From: Ottelia alismoides
Taxonomy: Eukaryota; Streptophyta; Magnoliopsida; Alismatales; Hydrocharitaceae
Direction of reading: 5' to 3'
Length of the DNA stretch: 64,000 nucleotides
NCBI GenBank assembly: GCA_037367405.1
Contig: JAZKJV010002623.1
Location: 124,001-188,000 of the forward strand
Positions 1-13,640 of the stretch are shown one piece after another. The notes below the pieces were generated by a model. That model ran no database searches. It saw only the letters and a program-made list of their open reading frames with translations, and was not told the DNA's origin. The translations under genes were made by a program, and so were the position numbers. Every line of letters begins with the position of its first letter. Within the stretch, counting starts at the first letter, position 1.

Positions 1-1455
1 AATTGAATCACATTTAATCATCTTGGATCTCTTTTGTCATATGCCCAAATATCATGAATCACATTGGCATTATTCACGTCTTTGATAATTAAATCACATT
101 TAATTATCTTGGATAACTTTCCTTATAATATGAATTAAATTCATATTATCCATGATAATTAAATCACATTTAAATATCCATTTTCTCAGTGCTTGAAAAC
201 ATATATTAACAATGAAACTATACTTGAACTCTTTCAAGGATAATGCGCTTTCTCCACGGATACTTGGAGATAAGGACAAGGTGATTATATTGTTCCATGT
301 ATAGTGACTTGGATGTTAAGATAAAATCTCAAATCTAGATCTTGCGTACCTCCCAAAGATGCTTGATTAAATCAAGGTCATAGATCTAATCTTCTCATTG
401 CATCCGAATCACATTCAGATCAAGGTCCAACATTTTGACTAAGATTCGATCACTTCTCTATGAGAGGAGTCACTAAAATCCATATCTGTTTCATCACTCT
501 CTCGGAATGGAAGCATCATGGTTATACAATCGTTTATGATCACATCACCCTCAGGTATCCCCAATACCTGTACATCCTGCATTCTGGAAGACCCAGGTTA
601 AACCAGAAGTTTTAGATCTCTTTTAGATTGTCTCCTTCAGTATTTTATCATTAAGTTTCTCATTTGATCATTGGGAGTTGGTATCGATCATATACTTTCC
701 AAAAGCATATATCATACCTAGGTGTTGATCATATACTTTACAAAAGTATATATAAAACCTACAAATTCAGTCAAGCTTCCAAAGTGAGATGACCATCCAC
801 GGAATTTAATTATTCCTAATATCTCATGAGTGAACTCATGTCTTAAGATTCAGTAAATGAACCTTTATGATCCCTTTGAGAGATCGTATTACTCATATGC
901 CCTTGCATGCACCAGCGCGCCGGTGTATAGACCTTGGTTAGGCCATCAACCTATGGTCTGCCAAATGTACATACTCATACATATAGTAACACATCTGTCT
1001 CTGGTCAGAGGATGCATGCCTATATCGTGAAAACATACGACATAGGACTTTGGTTATCTCGATCTCGTTAAGTCAACTCTTTGACTTAACTAATCTAACA
1101 CCTCCGAATCTCTATTCTTATGTAGAGGACATGCATCAAGAGGTCGGTTAGATACCAGCCAAATGAGAAAGGATTGCCATCTCCTACTCAGGCTGGAGAT
1201 CATCTCTTAACAATCATTTGACGGTGCTTGACGAGTCCTTAATCTAACTCATTAGATATTCATCCGAGCACCAACCTCTTTGATTCAATAATTGAATCAA
1301 CAGTTGTATGATCATTAAGATGGCCATGTACATAACCCTAATTGCACTAAGGGACCTATTATGCAAATTTAGTTATTCTTCATTTCAGATCAGGGAATGA
1401 TATTTGCAATAACATTTATTGCATAATGGCTCTTCGTGGGCTCGCATGTCCAGCA
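1..1455 (-). repeat. B1 3' LTR (partial)
   Basis: This matches 37440-38899 and 6955-8412 block by block. The right edge is the LTR terminus GTCCAGCA (TGCTGGAC on the element strand; TGTTGGAC in the other copies). The remaining, more distal part of the LTR lies left of the window. Positions 60-175 hold the end of the palindrome cluster that is complete in B2. Confidence 0.85.
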
Positions 1456-1467
1456 ATCTCCCACTAG
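1456..1467 (-). other. B1 polypurine tract
   Basis: On the element strand this reads CTAGTGGGAGAT, directly before the 3' LTR start. It is the usual position and type of Copia polypurine tract, the primer for plus-strand DNA synthesis. The same sequence stands at 38900-38911 in B2. Confidence 0.75.
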
Positions 1468-4400
1468 CCAAAGAGCCATTAATGGGCTAATCATTTAAAC
1501 CCGCGCTCATGTGATAATCATAGGCTATTTAGAAAAATAGCTAGGTAAGCTGATCAGTCACTATGTTCCCAAGTAACTATGCCAAGTCCTTTTACAGCAC
1601 TTGCATATCCCCATGTAACAGTGCTCGCATACGATGCGAATGTTGCATCTTATGCAACCAATATTCAATTTTGTCAGTTATAGCATCCTTGACACTACAA
1701 CTTATCTTTGAAGATTTTGTTATTAATGCAATCAAGTATTTTATTTCTATAGCAGGATTAGCAATAGTTTACTACTCCCATTGCATGACAAACATCTGAC
1801 ATGTTTACACATCTAGCATACACTTGGCTTCTCGAAAATGATGTACAAGGGCAAGCAGTTCTAGCATTCACTTTCTCAACTCCTTGAGGTACTATCCCTT
1901 TAGATAGGTCAGTACCATATCTTAAGTATGGAAGCCTTTCTTGGAAATTTCCAGAAAACATGTACAAGGTGTACAACTAATGTGACTACCCCAATACCCT
2001 CTTCTCTTTGCTTCTGAACAACTTTAGAACTAAGATCCAAGAGGTATCCTTGAGATCATATCTCAAGGTATGGAATAGTTAATCAATAAAATACTTATTA
2101 CTACCCATATATCATTCTAAATGATCAAGATATCATCTACATTTAGCACGATGAACACAATGATACTCCCACTAAGCTTCATGTCATCAAGATTCTATCT
2201 GAAATCATAACGTTTATAAATTCATCAAATCTTATGTTCACTATAAGAAGATTTTTTGAGTACATAGATGGAGTTCTTCAGCTTGCACACCTTACTTTCC
2301 TCAACATGAATCCCTGGGGCTACTTCATATGAATATCCTTGAACAGGTATTCATAGAGGAATGCAATCTCGAATTTCATCTTGAAGATGTCAAAGTCAAG
2401 TTGTGTAGCTTTAGTTAGCATTATTCTGATGGGTTTAAGCATGGTTAGTGGAGAGCAAGTATCATTGCAAGCAATGTCTTCTCTTTGGTGTGTATCTTGA
2501 GGATACGAGCCATGCTTTGAAGGTCCCTAACTTCTCATCAGGCTCCCTCTTTCTCTTGAAGATCCACGTACACCTTAATGGGTCTTACCCATAGAGGTGG
2601 ATCCTCGAGGGTCCATATACAACATTTGTATATGAAGTGTACATTAGACTTTACTTCCAACATCCATTTTTCCATGTCATGATCCTAATAAGCTTCACCA
2701 CATGAAGCTAGATCATTTTCAAACTTAACTAACACATGGAACATCCTCAAACTCATTTGAAGAGGTATGAGTGTTCCATCTTTAATTATCCTTTTAGTTT
2801 CCGATTTCATGAGCCTCATTATCTTCTCAAGATTAAATGAGTTCCTTGACTTCATTTTTATTTTGATCCTCAAGAGAGTCATCCTCTAAGAATCACATTC
2901 TCAGAGATGAATCTTTAAAGAATCTCAACGTCATAAAGTAGGTATACAATACCATCCTTTATTTCCCTAATGAAGTAGCATTCTTTTATGCTAGATTCCA
3001 GCTTACTTGCATCCATGACAAAGTTATGGACCAAGCATCCCTAAATCCTCAGGTGTCCAACACTAGGCTAGGTTCCAAACCATAGCTTATGATGATGTTT
3101 GGGTTTAGATTTACATGGAACCTTTGAAGGATATATATTGTAGGATCTACTACATATATACCTGGAAACTAAGAGGTAATTTTGCTAATATTCATCATTG
3201 ATAAGATCATGTCATACACGATTCAATTGTATCTCCCTAGAACTCCATTGAGTTTAGGTGTATTAGAAGGAGTGAGATAGGAATGATATTCCTTTCTCCA
3301 TAAGGTATTCATGAATTCATCTAATCGGTATTGACTACCTAGACTAGATCAAATTCATTTTCATCTTCCTTCCAACTTTGGTTCTAAACCAAAATTGTGA
3401 AATCTTTGAACATTTCAAAGGTTTCCAAGGTGAAGTGAAGAAATCTCATATCACAAATAATCATTAATATATATCACATATCCATAATGTTTATTCTGAT
3501 ATAGATAATCCACATACATCAATATGTATGAGATGTTGAATACCTTGTCATCTAACACCATTCCCAGAGAAGGGTGTATTGGACATTTTACTTTGACTAC
3601 AATATTCATAAGTATATAATTTTTGAAATTTTAGTCATCCTAAAGTTTCATTTCTTACTAGTCTATTGATCAAATCAACAGACAAATATCCAAGGCTTGA
3701 TGCTAGATCATTGTTAAATGATCTTCATCTTCCTATTGATCTAATTAGGTTTAGCTTTCAGTATTAGAAATCTTAATGAACTATTCATTAATTTTCTAAT
3801 TTAGAAGAGTCCACTAGATGTTAGATTACTTTCTGAAATATAACCATCATAACTCTCTATGATTGGTTTATTCCAGAATTCATGTTTATTTCTAACACTT
3901 AGAAATAAACTATGAGTGTATTCTAATATCTAGGTCATAGAGACGTTATCTAAGACTAAGGACTCTCCCACGGAAAATGTGAAGTCTATCTATCCAATAG
4001 AGATTGTCGCAACAGTTGCATCAATATCCATGTGGATGACTATTAAACCTTAAGATCAAAATTATAGTCTTCTAATACATATGCAACCAATTTGCAAATG
4101 TTACTAGAAGATTGAGATACAATTATTAGACTTTTAATCCTATCAAATAAGAAAGTCAATTTCAACGATTATATGTAGATGTATATTATTTCGATGCACT
4201 ATCTGAGTCCTTCTCTAAGGATCCTAGATAGACTAGATAGTTATAATATCAATACATCGACTTATTGCAGTATTGGCATCCATCCAACTCTTTGGATGTC
4301 ATATGTGTGTAAACAATAGAAGTACAGTCAACTCTTTGACTTTACTTCTAGTTTGGGTCCAATCCATGCTTCCATCATGCTCCTTTCATCTATAAACAAC

Positions 4401-6345
4401 AATTGCTTAAGACAAAGGATCTCTTACGTTGAATTCAAAATATTTCAATATAAGAATATTCCTTCATTTATAGATGCTTCATTCAATTCATACAATATGA
4501 ATATTATAAAGCTTCATGAATGACTTGAGTATAGACAGTAGAACGATGACACTCATCATATCTACATCCATCTAAACTCTTAAAAACTTTAGTTCAGGTA
4601 GGTACACAAACATTTTTGAATACATCATCTCTTATAGAGCCATCATTCTGCATAATGCAGTGAACCATGTCATTCATGATTAAATGTCGAGAGCACATAT
4701 GTATGCCAGTTCATCTTCTTAGATTTTATAAGGATTATTTGACAATTGCGATCATCATCGACATGCGACTTCCAAAGTACAATCGATGAGATCAAGACTA
4801 TAGAGACATACAAACCCTAGGGTTGTAGTCCTATTGTCTATTTAATTGTCATTCCTCATTATTATGAGGAAAATTGCACATTGCAACCACATACATTATG
4901 TGTCCAACTGCAAGTACAATATCTTGATCATGGATCCAATCCATGATATTTACTGGTTATTATCGAGTATTCTATTAAGTGGATTTAATGAGGATTATCT
5001 GAAATAAGAAATTTGCATAAATATATATACATATTTTACTTTGATTTAGGAATTTTATATCAAAGTTTTCTTGCCTGGTCAACATTTGAAAGTTCATTCC
5101 CTTAATTACTTTCAATGTAAGAGATATACTTACCATTATATCTCAAGCAAGATCTGGGATCTCCTTCCTTATCTTTGTCACATCCCAATAATATGAGAAA
5201 CTGTAACTCAGATAAAAAGAAGCGAGAACACATTCCGCCTTGCAAGTACAACTTGCATTTCCCAATTCGGTCTTCAACACTCGAGCCCACCACCCCTAAG
5301 GTGATGTTGACTCATCATTAATTGAACCAACCATCAACATGAATTCAACTCGCTATGCGCAATCCAATATCACCCCAATAATATGAGGATATGATATTGA
5401 GGTCACTACACATACGTCCTTACTCTTTCGAGAAGCGAAGAGCCTGATCCAGATGCGCTTGCATACATGAGCTGTCATTTCAGACATGCATCTCCTACAT
5501 ACAATCCCCGGCGATGGAACCCCTTGCCTTGATGGGATATGGATGTCACTTATGTGATCCTCCATACTATGTTCAAATTTAATTAATCATTATGAATCAT
5601 ATTCATTATGATTATTTCTTCCAAGGGAATTATAACTCTATTCGTAATAGAGTATTTTAATTGGTTATAATTAATTTAATCTCATTAAATCAATTATATT
5701 TCCAATTCAATCAACAAAATTCATCGTTACTTGAAATAATGGTATTGACGCATTATTCAAATTTTAATAATTAGAAAATACATCATGATCTCTCAAGCCT
5801 TATCTGTTCCCTACCCGTTGCCAGTACCGACAGGAGTGGGACAGACCGCACACGATGCAACCTGCTACCCCAATGCTCCCCGACTAGACACCATATCCGA
5901 CTCGGGAAAAAATAATGCCAAGTCAATCACTTTGTACTTGAGATGATAATTGGTTTTTCAACCGAAATTGTACCATATAGTAATAATCAAAACCATTTTG
6001 ATTATATGGAAATTTTCTAAACAAATTCCCAAACCTATTCAAGTAACATGTTTGATGAAAGTGTATCAAGTAACCAATTGGTGATCTAGATCAAATCTAA
6101 TCATTTATTGGTTGAGGCAATGCCATTTAAGGGAACAATTATTATCAAATATTTCCTAAATATTATCCATAATTATTCTAGGAAATTAACCATTAATTTC
6201 ACAAGTTACTTAAATGACAATCACAAGGTTCATGATCGAGTATGTAATTTTCAGCAGTGCCCCCTACTTACTAATATCTCAATCAATTTAAATCCAAATT
6301 AAGCAAAATAAATCTATAAAGTTTGCTAATTTGATTTGTAACAGA
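1468..6345 (-). pseudogene. B1 Copia polyprotein remnant
   Basis: No long reading frame survives. The clearest trace is the Copia reverse transcriptase active site: the reverse complement of 2129-2155 reads FIVLNVDDI, the family's YVDDI box. About 200 bp further downstream on the element strand, 1758-1976 encodes a recognisable RT/RNase H connection segment with GTDLSK, followed by VYARCVNMSDVCHAMG (family pattern LMYAMLCTRPDICYAVG). Gag, protease and integrase, expected between about 2.6 and 6.3 kb, cannot be identified with confidence. The region aligns along its length with 38912-43900 in B2 apart from small indels. The right end is a deletion breakpoint near 6345. Confidence 0.7.
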
Positions 6346-8412
6346 ATTCATTAATCTCGTGTATCGAAGAATAAGGGGTACCTCTTCTTATGTAGAATTT
6401 TGGGAGTCCATGGATCCCAATGCATGGACATCACACAATCAATGGGTGAGATTGATTTGTGTTTTCTTCAATGGCCATGATGTTTGTTGTAAAAAAACAT
6501 AACAAGAAATGATTTAATTTAAATTAATTTATATTGATAAATCAACACAATTAATTTCAAATCAAATCAATTAACTAGTCTTACAGATAATGAGGAGACT
6601 AACCACATCCCCTAACATTAGGGGATGACCTCACTATCTCATGAGATCTCACTATCTCATGATATCTTCAATATTTACAACACCAATTGTTGTAAATTAT
6701 TTCACAAAAATAATTTATAATTATCGTGTGAAATATTGCAATCATGCCATTGAAAAAAATGTGAATCACATTCACATCCCAAAACAAAATGTAGATTATA
6801 TTTTCAATTAATTATCCAATGCGAATCCAATTCACATCAATAATTAATCAACAAGTATAAATCACAAATAGCTCTCTCAAATATATTATAAATCACATTT
6901 ATAATATACCTGATTAATATGGATAGTGTTATCCACATCATTCATATCCATGATAATTGAATCACATTTAACCATTTTGGATCTCTTTTCTCATATGCCC
7001 AAATAACATGAATCACATTCACATTATTCACGTCTTTGATAATTAAATTACATTTAATTATCTTAGATAACTCTCCTAATAATATGAATCAAATTCATAT
7101 TATCTATGATAATTAAATCACATTTAATTATCCATTTTCTCAGGTCTTGGATACATATATCAACAATGAAACTATCCTTAAACTCTTTCAAGGATAATGC
7201 GCTTTCTCCACGGATACTTGGAGATAAGGACAAGGTGATTATATTGTTCCACGTATAGTGACTTGGATATTTAGATAAAATCTCAAATCTAGATCTTGCG
7301 TACCTCCCAAAGATGCTTGATTAAATCAAGGTCATAGATCTAATCTTCTCATTGCATCCGAATCACATTCGGATCAAGGTCCAACATTTTGACTAAGATT
7401 CGATCACTTCTCTATGAGAGGAGTCACTAAAATCCAGACCTATTTCATAACTCCCTCGGAATGGAAGCGTCATGGTTATATAATCGTTTATGATCACATC
7501 ACCCTCAGGTTTTCCCAATGCCTGTACATCCTTCATACTGGAAGACCCATATTAAACCCAAAGTTTTAGATCTCTTTTAGACTGTCTCCTTTAGGGTTTT
7601 ATCATTAAGTTTCTCATTTGAACATTGGGAGTTGGTATCGATCATATACTTTCCAAAAGCATATATCATACTTAGGTGTTGATCATATACTTTCCAAAAG
7701 TATATATCAAACCTACAAATACAGTCAAGCTTCCAAAGCGAGACGACCGTGCACGGAATTTGATTCTTCATAATATCTCATGAGTGAACTCATGTCTTCT
7801 GATTTAGTAAATGTATCTGTATGATCCCTTTGAGAGATCGTATTACTCATATGCCCTTGCATGCACACCAACGCGCCTGTGTATAGACCTTGGTAATATC
7901 ATCAACCTATTGGTCTGCCAAATGTACATACTCATACTTGTAGTAACACATCTATCTCTGGTCAGAGGATGCGTTCATATATCGTGACAGTATACGACAT
8001 AGGACTTTGGTTATCTCGATCTCGTTAAGTCAACTCTTTGATGTAACTAATCTAACACCCCTGAATCTTTATTCCTATGTAGAGGACCTGCATCAAGAGG
8101 TCGGTTAGATATCAGCCAAATGAGAAAGGATTGCCATCTCCTACTCTGGTTGGTTATCATCTCTTAACAATAATTTGACGGTGCTTGATGAGTCCTCAAT
8201 CTAACTCATTAGATATTTTTCCAAGCACCAACCTCTATGATTCAATAATTGAATCAATAGCTGTATGATCATTAAGATGGCCATGGTACATAACCCTAAT
8301 TGTATTAAGGGACCTATTATGCAAATTAGTTATTCTTCATTTTAGATCATGGAATGATAATTGCAATAACATTTATTGCATAATGGCTCGCCGTGGTCTC
8401 TCATGTCCAACA
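6346..8412 (-). repeat. B1 5' LTR, truncated at its interior side
   Basis: This aligns with 44780-46828. Roughly 860 bp present in B2 (about 43911-44770, comprising the leader, PBS and first part of the LTR) are missing, so interior sequence at about 6345 joins directly to mid-LTR sequence. The right end is intact. The palindrome cluster of this family is present around 6760-7140. Confidence 0.8.
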
Positions 8413-10001
8413 GGGCCTTGTAGTACTTCGATTTGAAACGCCGATTGCCATATATCACCGGTCGAAGCTCCTCAACAACCAGTTCTTCCAGCATCCTTCT
8501 TGTTCATCTAATATGTATCTGTTCGTCCAGATTCAATTAGAACCGCTCGTAGGTCTATACTATTAGATGTCGGATCTTCTCAACCTGATGATCTGCACCG
8601 CACGTCTAGGCGTCAGATTCCCATATAATGACCGATTAGTGCTATACACACACGCCTCCCCCCGAACCGTCATATCTTTTTCAGAAGATAATCAGAGCCA
8701 TCAATTACCTCATACGCCATCACATGCTTTAAGGGTATATTTCCCTTGCACCCCTGTCCTTTCTGTTATTTTGCTTTAGCACAATAAATATAATGTGTAG
8801 TTGAGAACATTTATAGTTAGACCTCTGTAGTTTCCAGATTTGCTTTTTAGTCCATTTGAGTTAGAGTCGTGCGCACTCGCACGAGTTTTATGGGTTATTT
8901 GCACTTTCTATCCTAAACATTATCTGTGTTATGGAATGAATATTTAGTTTTGGAAATTACATTTATACCCTTATTTGACTGATTCATATGATACACGTGC
9001 ACGGTTTGGACAAATTATGCAGCGATCCCCTATAGTTTTTTATCATGTTATTTCAAGGGTCCATAAACTTAGAATAACTACAGAAAGGTCCCTCTACAAT
9101 GTTTTTAAATTGCACGTCTTTTGTTTAGTAAAATAAATAGTTAATTAACCTCAAAATTACCCAAAAATTATATGTGACTCTTGTTTGCATACTTTATCTG
9201 TGGTAATTTTGCTAGTTACTTTCATACATCTTTCTTTAAAATAATTAAAAATCCCATAAAAAGTGTCATGTTTTCCTTAGAAAAATCGTAAAGATTCGGA
9301 AATATATTCAAAAAATCTAAAAAAATAGAGTAGTAGTCTTTTATTATCCTTAAGTTAAAATATCATTTTTATTCAAAAATATTTCATAAAAATAAAAAAT
9401 TGCAAAACACTCGAAAACTCATAAAAATTATACAAAATCCTAGAAAAAACCAAAAATTCTGATTCTTACCTCTGTTTGTAGATATTTACTTATACTTTAT
9501 CATAAAAATTGCTTCCAAGGGTTTTGGGCCCTTTATTTATTTTTAATTTGTAAATTACTCATGGTTGTTCGCTGTTTGATTTTTATAAAATCACAAAAAA
9601 AACTGAAAAAAACTATAAAAATTACCAAAACACTGTAAAACCTATAAGATCCAAAAATATTAATGTTTTTATACTATTTTTTGAGTATTTTTTATTCTTT
9701 TGAAAAATAAAAACATGTTTTTAGGTGTTGTACTTATTTTCCTATATTGAAAAAGTAAAATATGAAAATTAAAAACCACTAAAAATAATAAAAATCTTTT
9801 AAAATAAATTACTTAGCTCTTAATTGTGCTCCTTGTGTTTGACCCTCGTCGTTGTACTAGATAAATAAAAGTAGCGAACCACTTACATTTATTGTTTGAT
9901 TCATTAGTGGTTTATTTTCTCGATTGATTACCTTATTGATTAGGGTCACGTGAAATTCGCATAATTAATTAACTTATCCTGAGTTGATCGGGTGGTCGTC
10001 A
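8413..10001 (+). repeat. A 5' LTR, right part
   Basis: This aligns with 48543-50157 of A's 3' LTR from a shared GGG(C/T)CTT block to the shared end GTCGT(C/T)A. The left half of this LTR was displaced beyond the window by the B1 insertion. Substitutions and small indels are frequent, indicating an old element. From about 9100 the sequence is very AT-rich with no gene. Confidence 0.8.
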
Positions 10002-10262
10002 GCACGGTTAAGTAATTTGATTTGTGCTTATTTCCGTCTCTATCTCATATAATCGTTTCTGACTTTATTCTTCTTTGATTTTTTGTGGGAGGGATTACAG
10101 GAGTATGACTCTATCCATTTTTTAGAGGGACCATCACAGGAGGAAGAGCAGAAGACAACATGAGATTGCTATTTCAGATAGATTTTATTTTTGGAAAATA
10201 ATTGTAATAATTTAGACTCTTAGACTCTTGAGACATTTGAACATTATTCGAGGTCTGTTTCA

Positions 10263-10282
10263 TTGAATGTCGGTGCACTCGA
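10263..10282 (+). promoter_or_regulatory. Leader hairpin 1 (A copy)
   Basis: The arms TTGAATGT and GCACTCGA flank a CGGT loop. Seven of eight positions still pair if G-U is allowed. The homologous hairpins in I and C are perfect 8-bp stems with different bases. The role is unknown; packaging or dimerisation of element RNA is a possible inference. Confidence 0.45.
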
Positions 10283-10506
10283 GGGACCTCATCGGATTTT
10301 CTCGTGATTTTCCACATTTATTTTCTATTTGATTCCCGAGGATTTAGCCCATAGATTTAGGACTTTTATTACTTGAGCTCGGTACTTATGTAAGGTCCAA
10401 ACACCCTAATAGACCACCTATTCCTATATATCATATTTGGACTTAGTTAAATAAAGAAAAAGTTAATTTAATTGGTTAAGAGACCACGTATCGAGAGAGG
10501 TCGTAT

Positions 10507-10529
10507 ACAACGCTAGCAAGACCCGTTGT
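10507..10529 (+). promoter_or_regulatory. Leader hairpin 2 (A copy)
   Basis: The arms ACAACG and CGTTGT enclose an 11-nt loop. The same structure occurs in I (27141-27163) and C (56627-56649). Confidence 0.4.
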
Positions 10530-11425
10530 GGCATGCACCAAGTGACTTCCAAGATCCAACTCATGTCTCTTCTCTGATTAATTAAATACCATATCATCTC
10601 ATTAATAGAAGTTTCTCATCTTAGGGATGATTTCCTCGTGCATCACATAGACTATTTTTAATTCAGTCTTTAAATTTATGCGCAGATCACTCTGCATGTA
10701 GAGTGTTGGAGTAAGGTAAACATTTCTTACTATGCATGCATCATTGTGTTTAATCGCACAACCACTTTTCTGCTTTCCTCCCTCATTTTTCTTGGACATA
10801 AATAAAAAGAAAATCAGAAAATTTTTTAGATGTTGCCTTATTCAGAAAAATATCTAAAAAGATATAACTAAATAAAATATGGGACTGTTAATTATACTTG
10901 ACCTAAAATCAAACTTCACTCAAAAAACCTTATTTTGGGGAAAGTAACCTCCTCCTTGTCTGATTTTTCTCTACGGAGTTGAGAGACCAATACAATAGGT
11001 TAGAGCCACGCTCGAACTTTCTTCTGACTACCAGTTCTAAAAAAGATTAGCTATTCTCTAGTAAGGATTTTTCGGGTAGCTGGTAAACGGTCCAAACTTC
11101 CTTAGCTGAGTAGGTGATTTAGAGGACCTTGTGTAATGCTATGTCCTTAAGTAAAATCTGGTAGCTAGAAATGGTACGTACTTACACCCATACTGGTTAG
11201 AAATAGGCGCAACTAGTCGTAGGAATCCAGGCCAATCTCCTGGGTGAATCAGGCTCTTAATGACTCGCTAACCCGCTCTGAAAGATTGGATTGTCACCTA
11301 ATAGAATTTGACAAGATAAATGATCGAGCTTTTACGGTCATCATATTGTGTTGAGTGGGTGAACTGGGGGTTTGTTTTCTCATCATGCTTTCATCCCATA
11401 TCTAATCTTCATAAATCCCCACATC

Positions 11426-13640
11426 ACGATAATTGGCGGAAACACGTTGCTAACTTCCTTGGAGAGCATGCATCAATAGATCCGATACGAGGGAGTATTC
11501 ATGGAAGAAGTGAGGAGAGAGCTTACTCAGATGCGGGCCGGGCGAGAGGAGCCAGGACATCCAGCCGATGGTGGAGAAATACCAAGAGTTGAGAGAGGAG
11601 ACATACGCCAGGATGAGCTGCAGGACCCAGCCAGACCAACCCGCACCATGAGGCAATTGCACAACCCTGATGCAACCCTCACATATTTATGGATCCAGCT
11701 GCCTGCTATCTTTGGCAATTTCGAGCTCCGTCCCCAGACCATCCAGTTACTGCTCAAGTTCCATGAGCTTGCAACCAAAGAGCCACATCTCCATCTGTAG
11801 GAGTTTGAGATGAATTGTAGAACTGTCCACGACAGACTGGTTTATGAGGACACAATCAAGTTGATAGCCTTTCTGTTCTCTTTGATTGACAGATAAGCCT
11901 ACTGGCTAAAGCATCTGGGAAACGTTATCACCACTTCAGAGTAGCTCCGAACCGAGTACTTGAACAAGTACTATCCACTTGGTCGGACCAATGCAGTTAG
12001 AGTCGTGATCATAAATTTCACCATGATACTGAATGAACAGTTCCATGATGCTTGGGATCGTTTTAGAGAGCTCATCGACAGGTGTCCCCACCATGAGATC
12101 AGCAAGCCCAACCTCATCCAATGTTTCTTCTGTGAGCTGACACCTGAGTTGCAAGTGCTAGTAAACACCTCGTGTAGAGGTTCCTACTTCGCCAAAGATG
12201 AAGACCAGGTCTGGGCCATCTATGAGGAGATGGATGAATACTATACAGTGATGTCCCAGACCAGTGTCTATACTCAAGGGAAGCCTCTCCCACAGGAAGT
12301 TTCATACTAGAGGATAACATGCATTGAGGCTAGTCCTTCTACCTCTTCTATGACAACACTAATAGCATAATCTTCAGCTGCCGACATGGGTATCATCAAC
12401 CAGAAGTTGGACCGTATTGAGATCATTGATAAGAAGGTGTGTCAGGGCCTTGACGAGCCCAACAAGATTGATGAGCTGGTCCAAACATAGAGTGACCTGA
12501 ATACCTAGATCATTTATCTCCAAGAGGCACAAACGACTTCTCACCCCCATTCCAGGTAACGAGTTGATCTTGAGAGTAGTTCTTCTCAGCCTTCCGCCTC
12601 ATATCGCTAGGTTCATCACATTCATGTGGAACCAATTCAGCCACTCCCACATTACCAGTTTCCACCCCCGCTTTCCTCAGACACTCAGTTAGTGGTGTAT
12701 CATCCAGATCAGCCATTGGCATCCCTTCCCCCCGCTAGTCCACGATCAACATGAGCTGTTGATGGAAGTAAATAGGATTTGGCACTCCCATTACCAACAG
12801 TAGCCTTGGATCCATCATGACCACACATGCTTTCAAGAGGTGTTTCATCCCAGCAGCACCCTCCAACGTAGGTAGGCCAGGGCACCCAACAACAGTAGTA
12901 GCCCTAGTACTCCTAGCAACAACAACACGATCCTGGACCCCAGTATCATGGCCAACAGTTGATGCAGAAACAATAGTAGCCTCATCATCAGTACTCTTAG
13001 CCTCCCCCTCATTCATATCAGCAACACACCAACCTCATTTCCAGCGAGGCAACTCGTACGGTTCTCAACCACACCAGTATGAGAACCCATCCCTTGATGA
13101 TCTCGCCAATATGCTATCTAAGCAGCATGCTACCTTTCAGTGAGAGATGGATGAGTTCTAGTAGAAGATGAGAGAAATAATCAAGGGCAAGGTCACCATA
13201 CCCACTCAGATTGAACCTAACCCGAACAATCTGAAGAGAAAGTCTGAGTAGGTACAGTCTACAGAGACCACCTCTCCTAGTGATGTTCTAGATAACACTT
13301 ATTATTTATTTTATGTTGATTGTGTGACACTTAAGAGCGGTAGGAAGCCATACGATAGTGACTTGTCTAGGTGACAAACCACTACAGGTGCTAGGGTGCT
13401 AGATGAAGTCAGGAGCGATGTTGATGCCACCCACCATGATGATGATGATGGTGGTACTGGTGCCACCAAGGATGTTGATCTCGACGACGTCCCTGAGATC
13501 GTCGAATCTTCAGTTGCATATGGTGGTACTGAAACAACTTATATTCTAGTTGAGAGGATACCGCAAGTTCAAATGTTGTCAGTGATACTGATGCCGCCAA
13601 GATTCCTTCATTATGTTAACTCCTTCTGTACCTGACAAAA
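11426..13640 (+). pseudogene. gag: A gag (capsid-like protein), decayed
   Basis: This is a Gag polyprotein remnant. The start codon region corresponding to ATGATGGG in I and C has become ACGATAATTGG near 11427. The frame at 11501-11800 ends in a capsid segment with LHNPDATLTY, then TIQLLLKFHELATKEPHLHL, and a TAG. A second segment at 11960-12310 carries the Athila-type pattern WDRFRELIDRCPHHEISKPN, then FFCELTPELQVLVNTSCRGS. A Q-rich stretch follows around 12850-13000, in which many glutamine codons are now TAG. The tail near 13205-13250 (QIEPNPNNLKRK) matches I. There are multiple stops and at least one frame change, so it cannot make Gag. The H/D-rich frame around 13430 is within this decayed tail. 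Confidence 0.75.

Larger units (their letters stand above)
1..8412 (-). mobile_element. Copia LTR retrotransposon B1, left end outside window
   Basis: This is a decayed Ty1/Copia element read on the minus strand. It is the same family as the complete copy at 36268-46828, with homologous LTR and interior blocks in the same order. It is inserted in the 5' LTR of element A: the LTR terminus GTCCAACA ends at 8412, and from 8413 the sequence matches A's 3' LTR near 48543. The base after the insertion is GGGCC, and the uninterrupted LTR copy has GGGTC there, so GGGCC is the likely target duplication. Its partner lies left of the window. The element has lost its PBS and part of its right LTR by deletion. 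Confidence 0.85.
10002..11425 (+). other. A untranslated leader
   Basis: This is homologous to the leaders of I (26440-27782, minus) and C (56132-57383). The PBS expected right after the LTR is gone: the LTR end is followed directly by GCACGG, which corresponds to sequence just downstream of the PBS in I and C. The leader contains two conserved hairpins (10263-10282 and 10507-10529) and a strongly conserved block at about 10615-10755 containing GCATGCATCATTGTGTTT. There is no protein-coding frame of note. Confidence 0.7.

Noticed and set aside
1563..1799. 78-codon plus-strand frame in B1
   Set aside because: It is antisense to the Copia RT-RNase H remnant and not conserved in B2.
13396..13635. 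Asp-rich and His-rich frames with GATGAT repeats
   Set aside because: This is the decayed end of A's gag; the repeat is a short GAT microsatellite.
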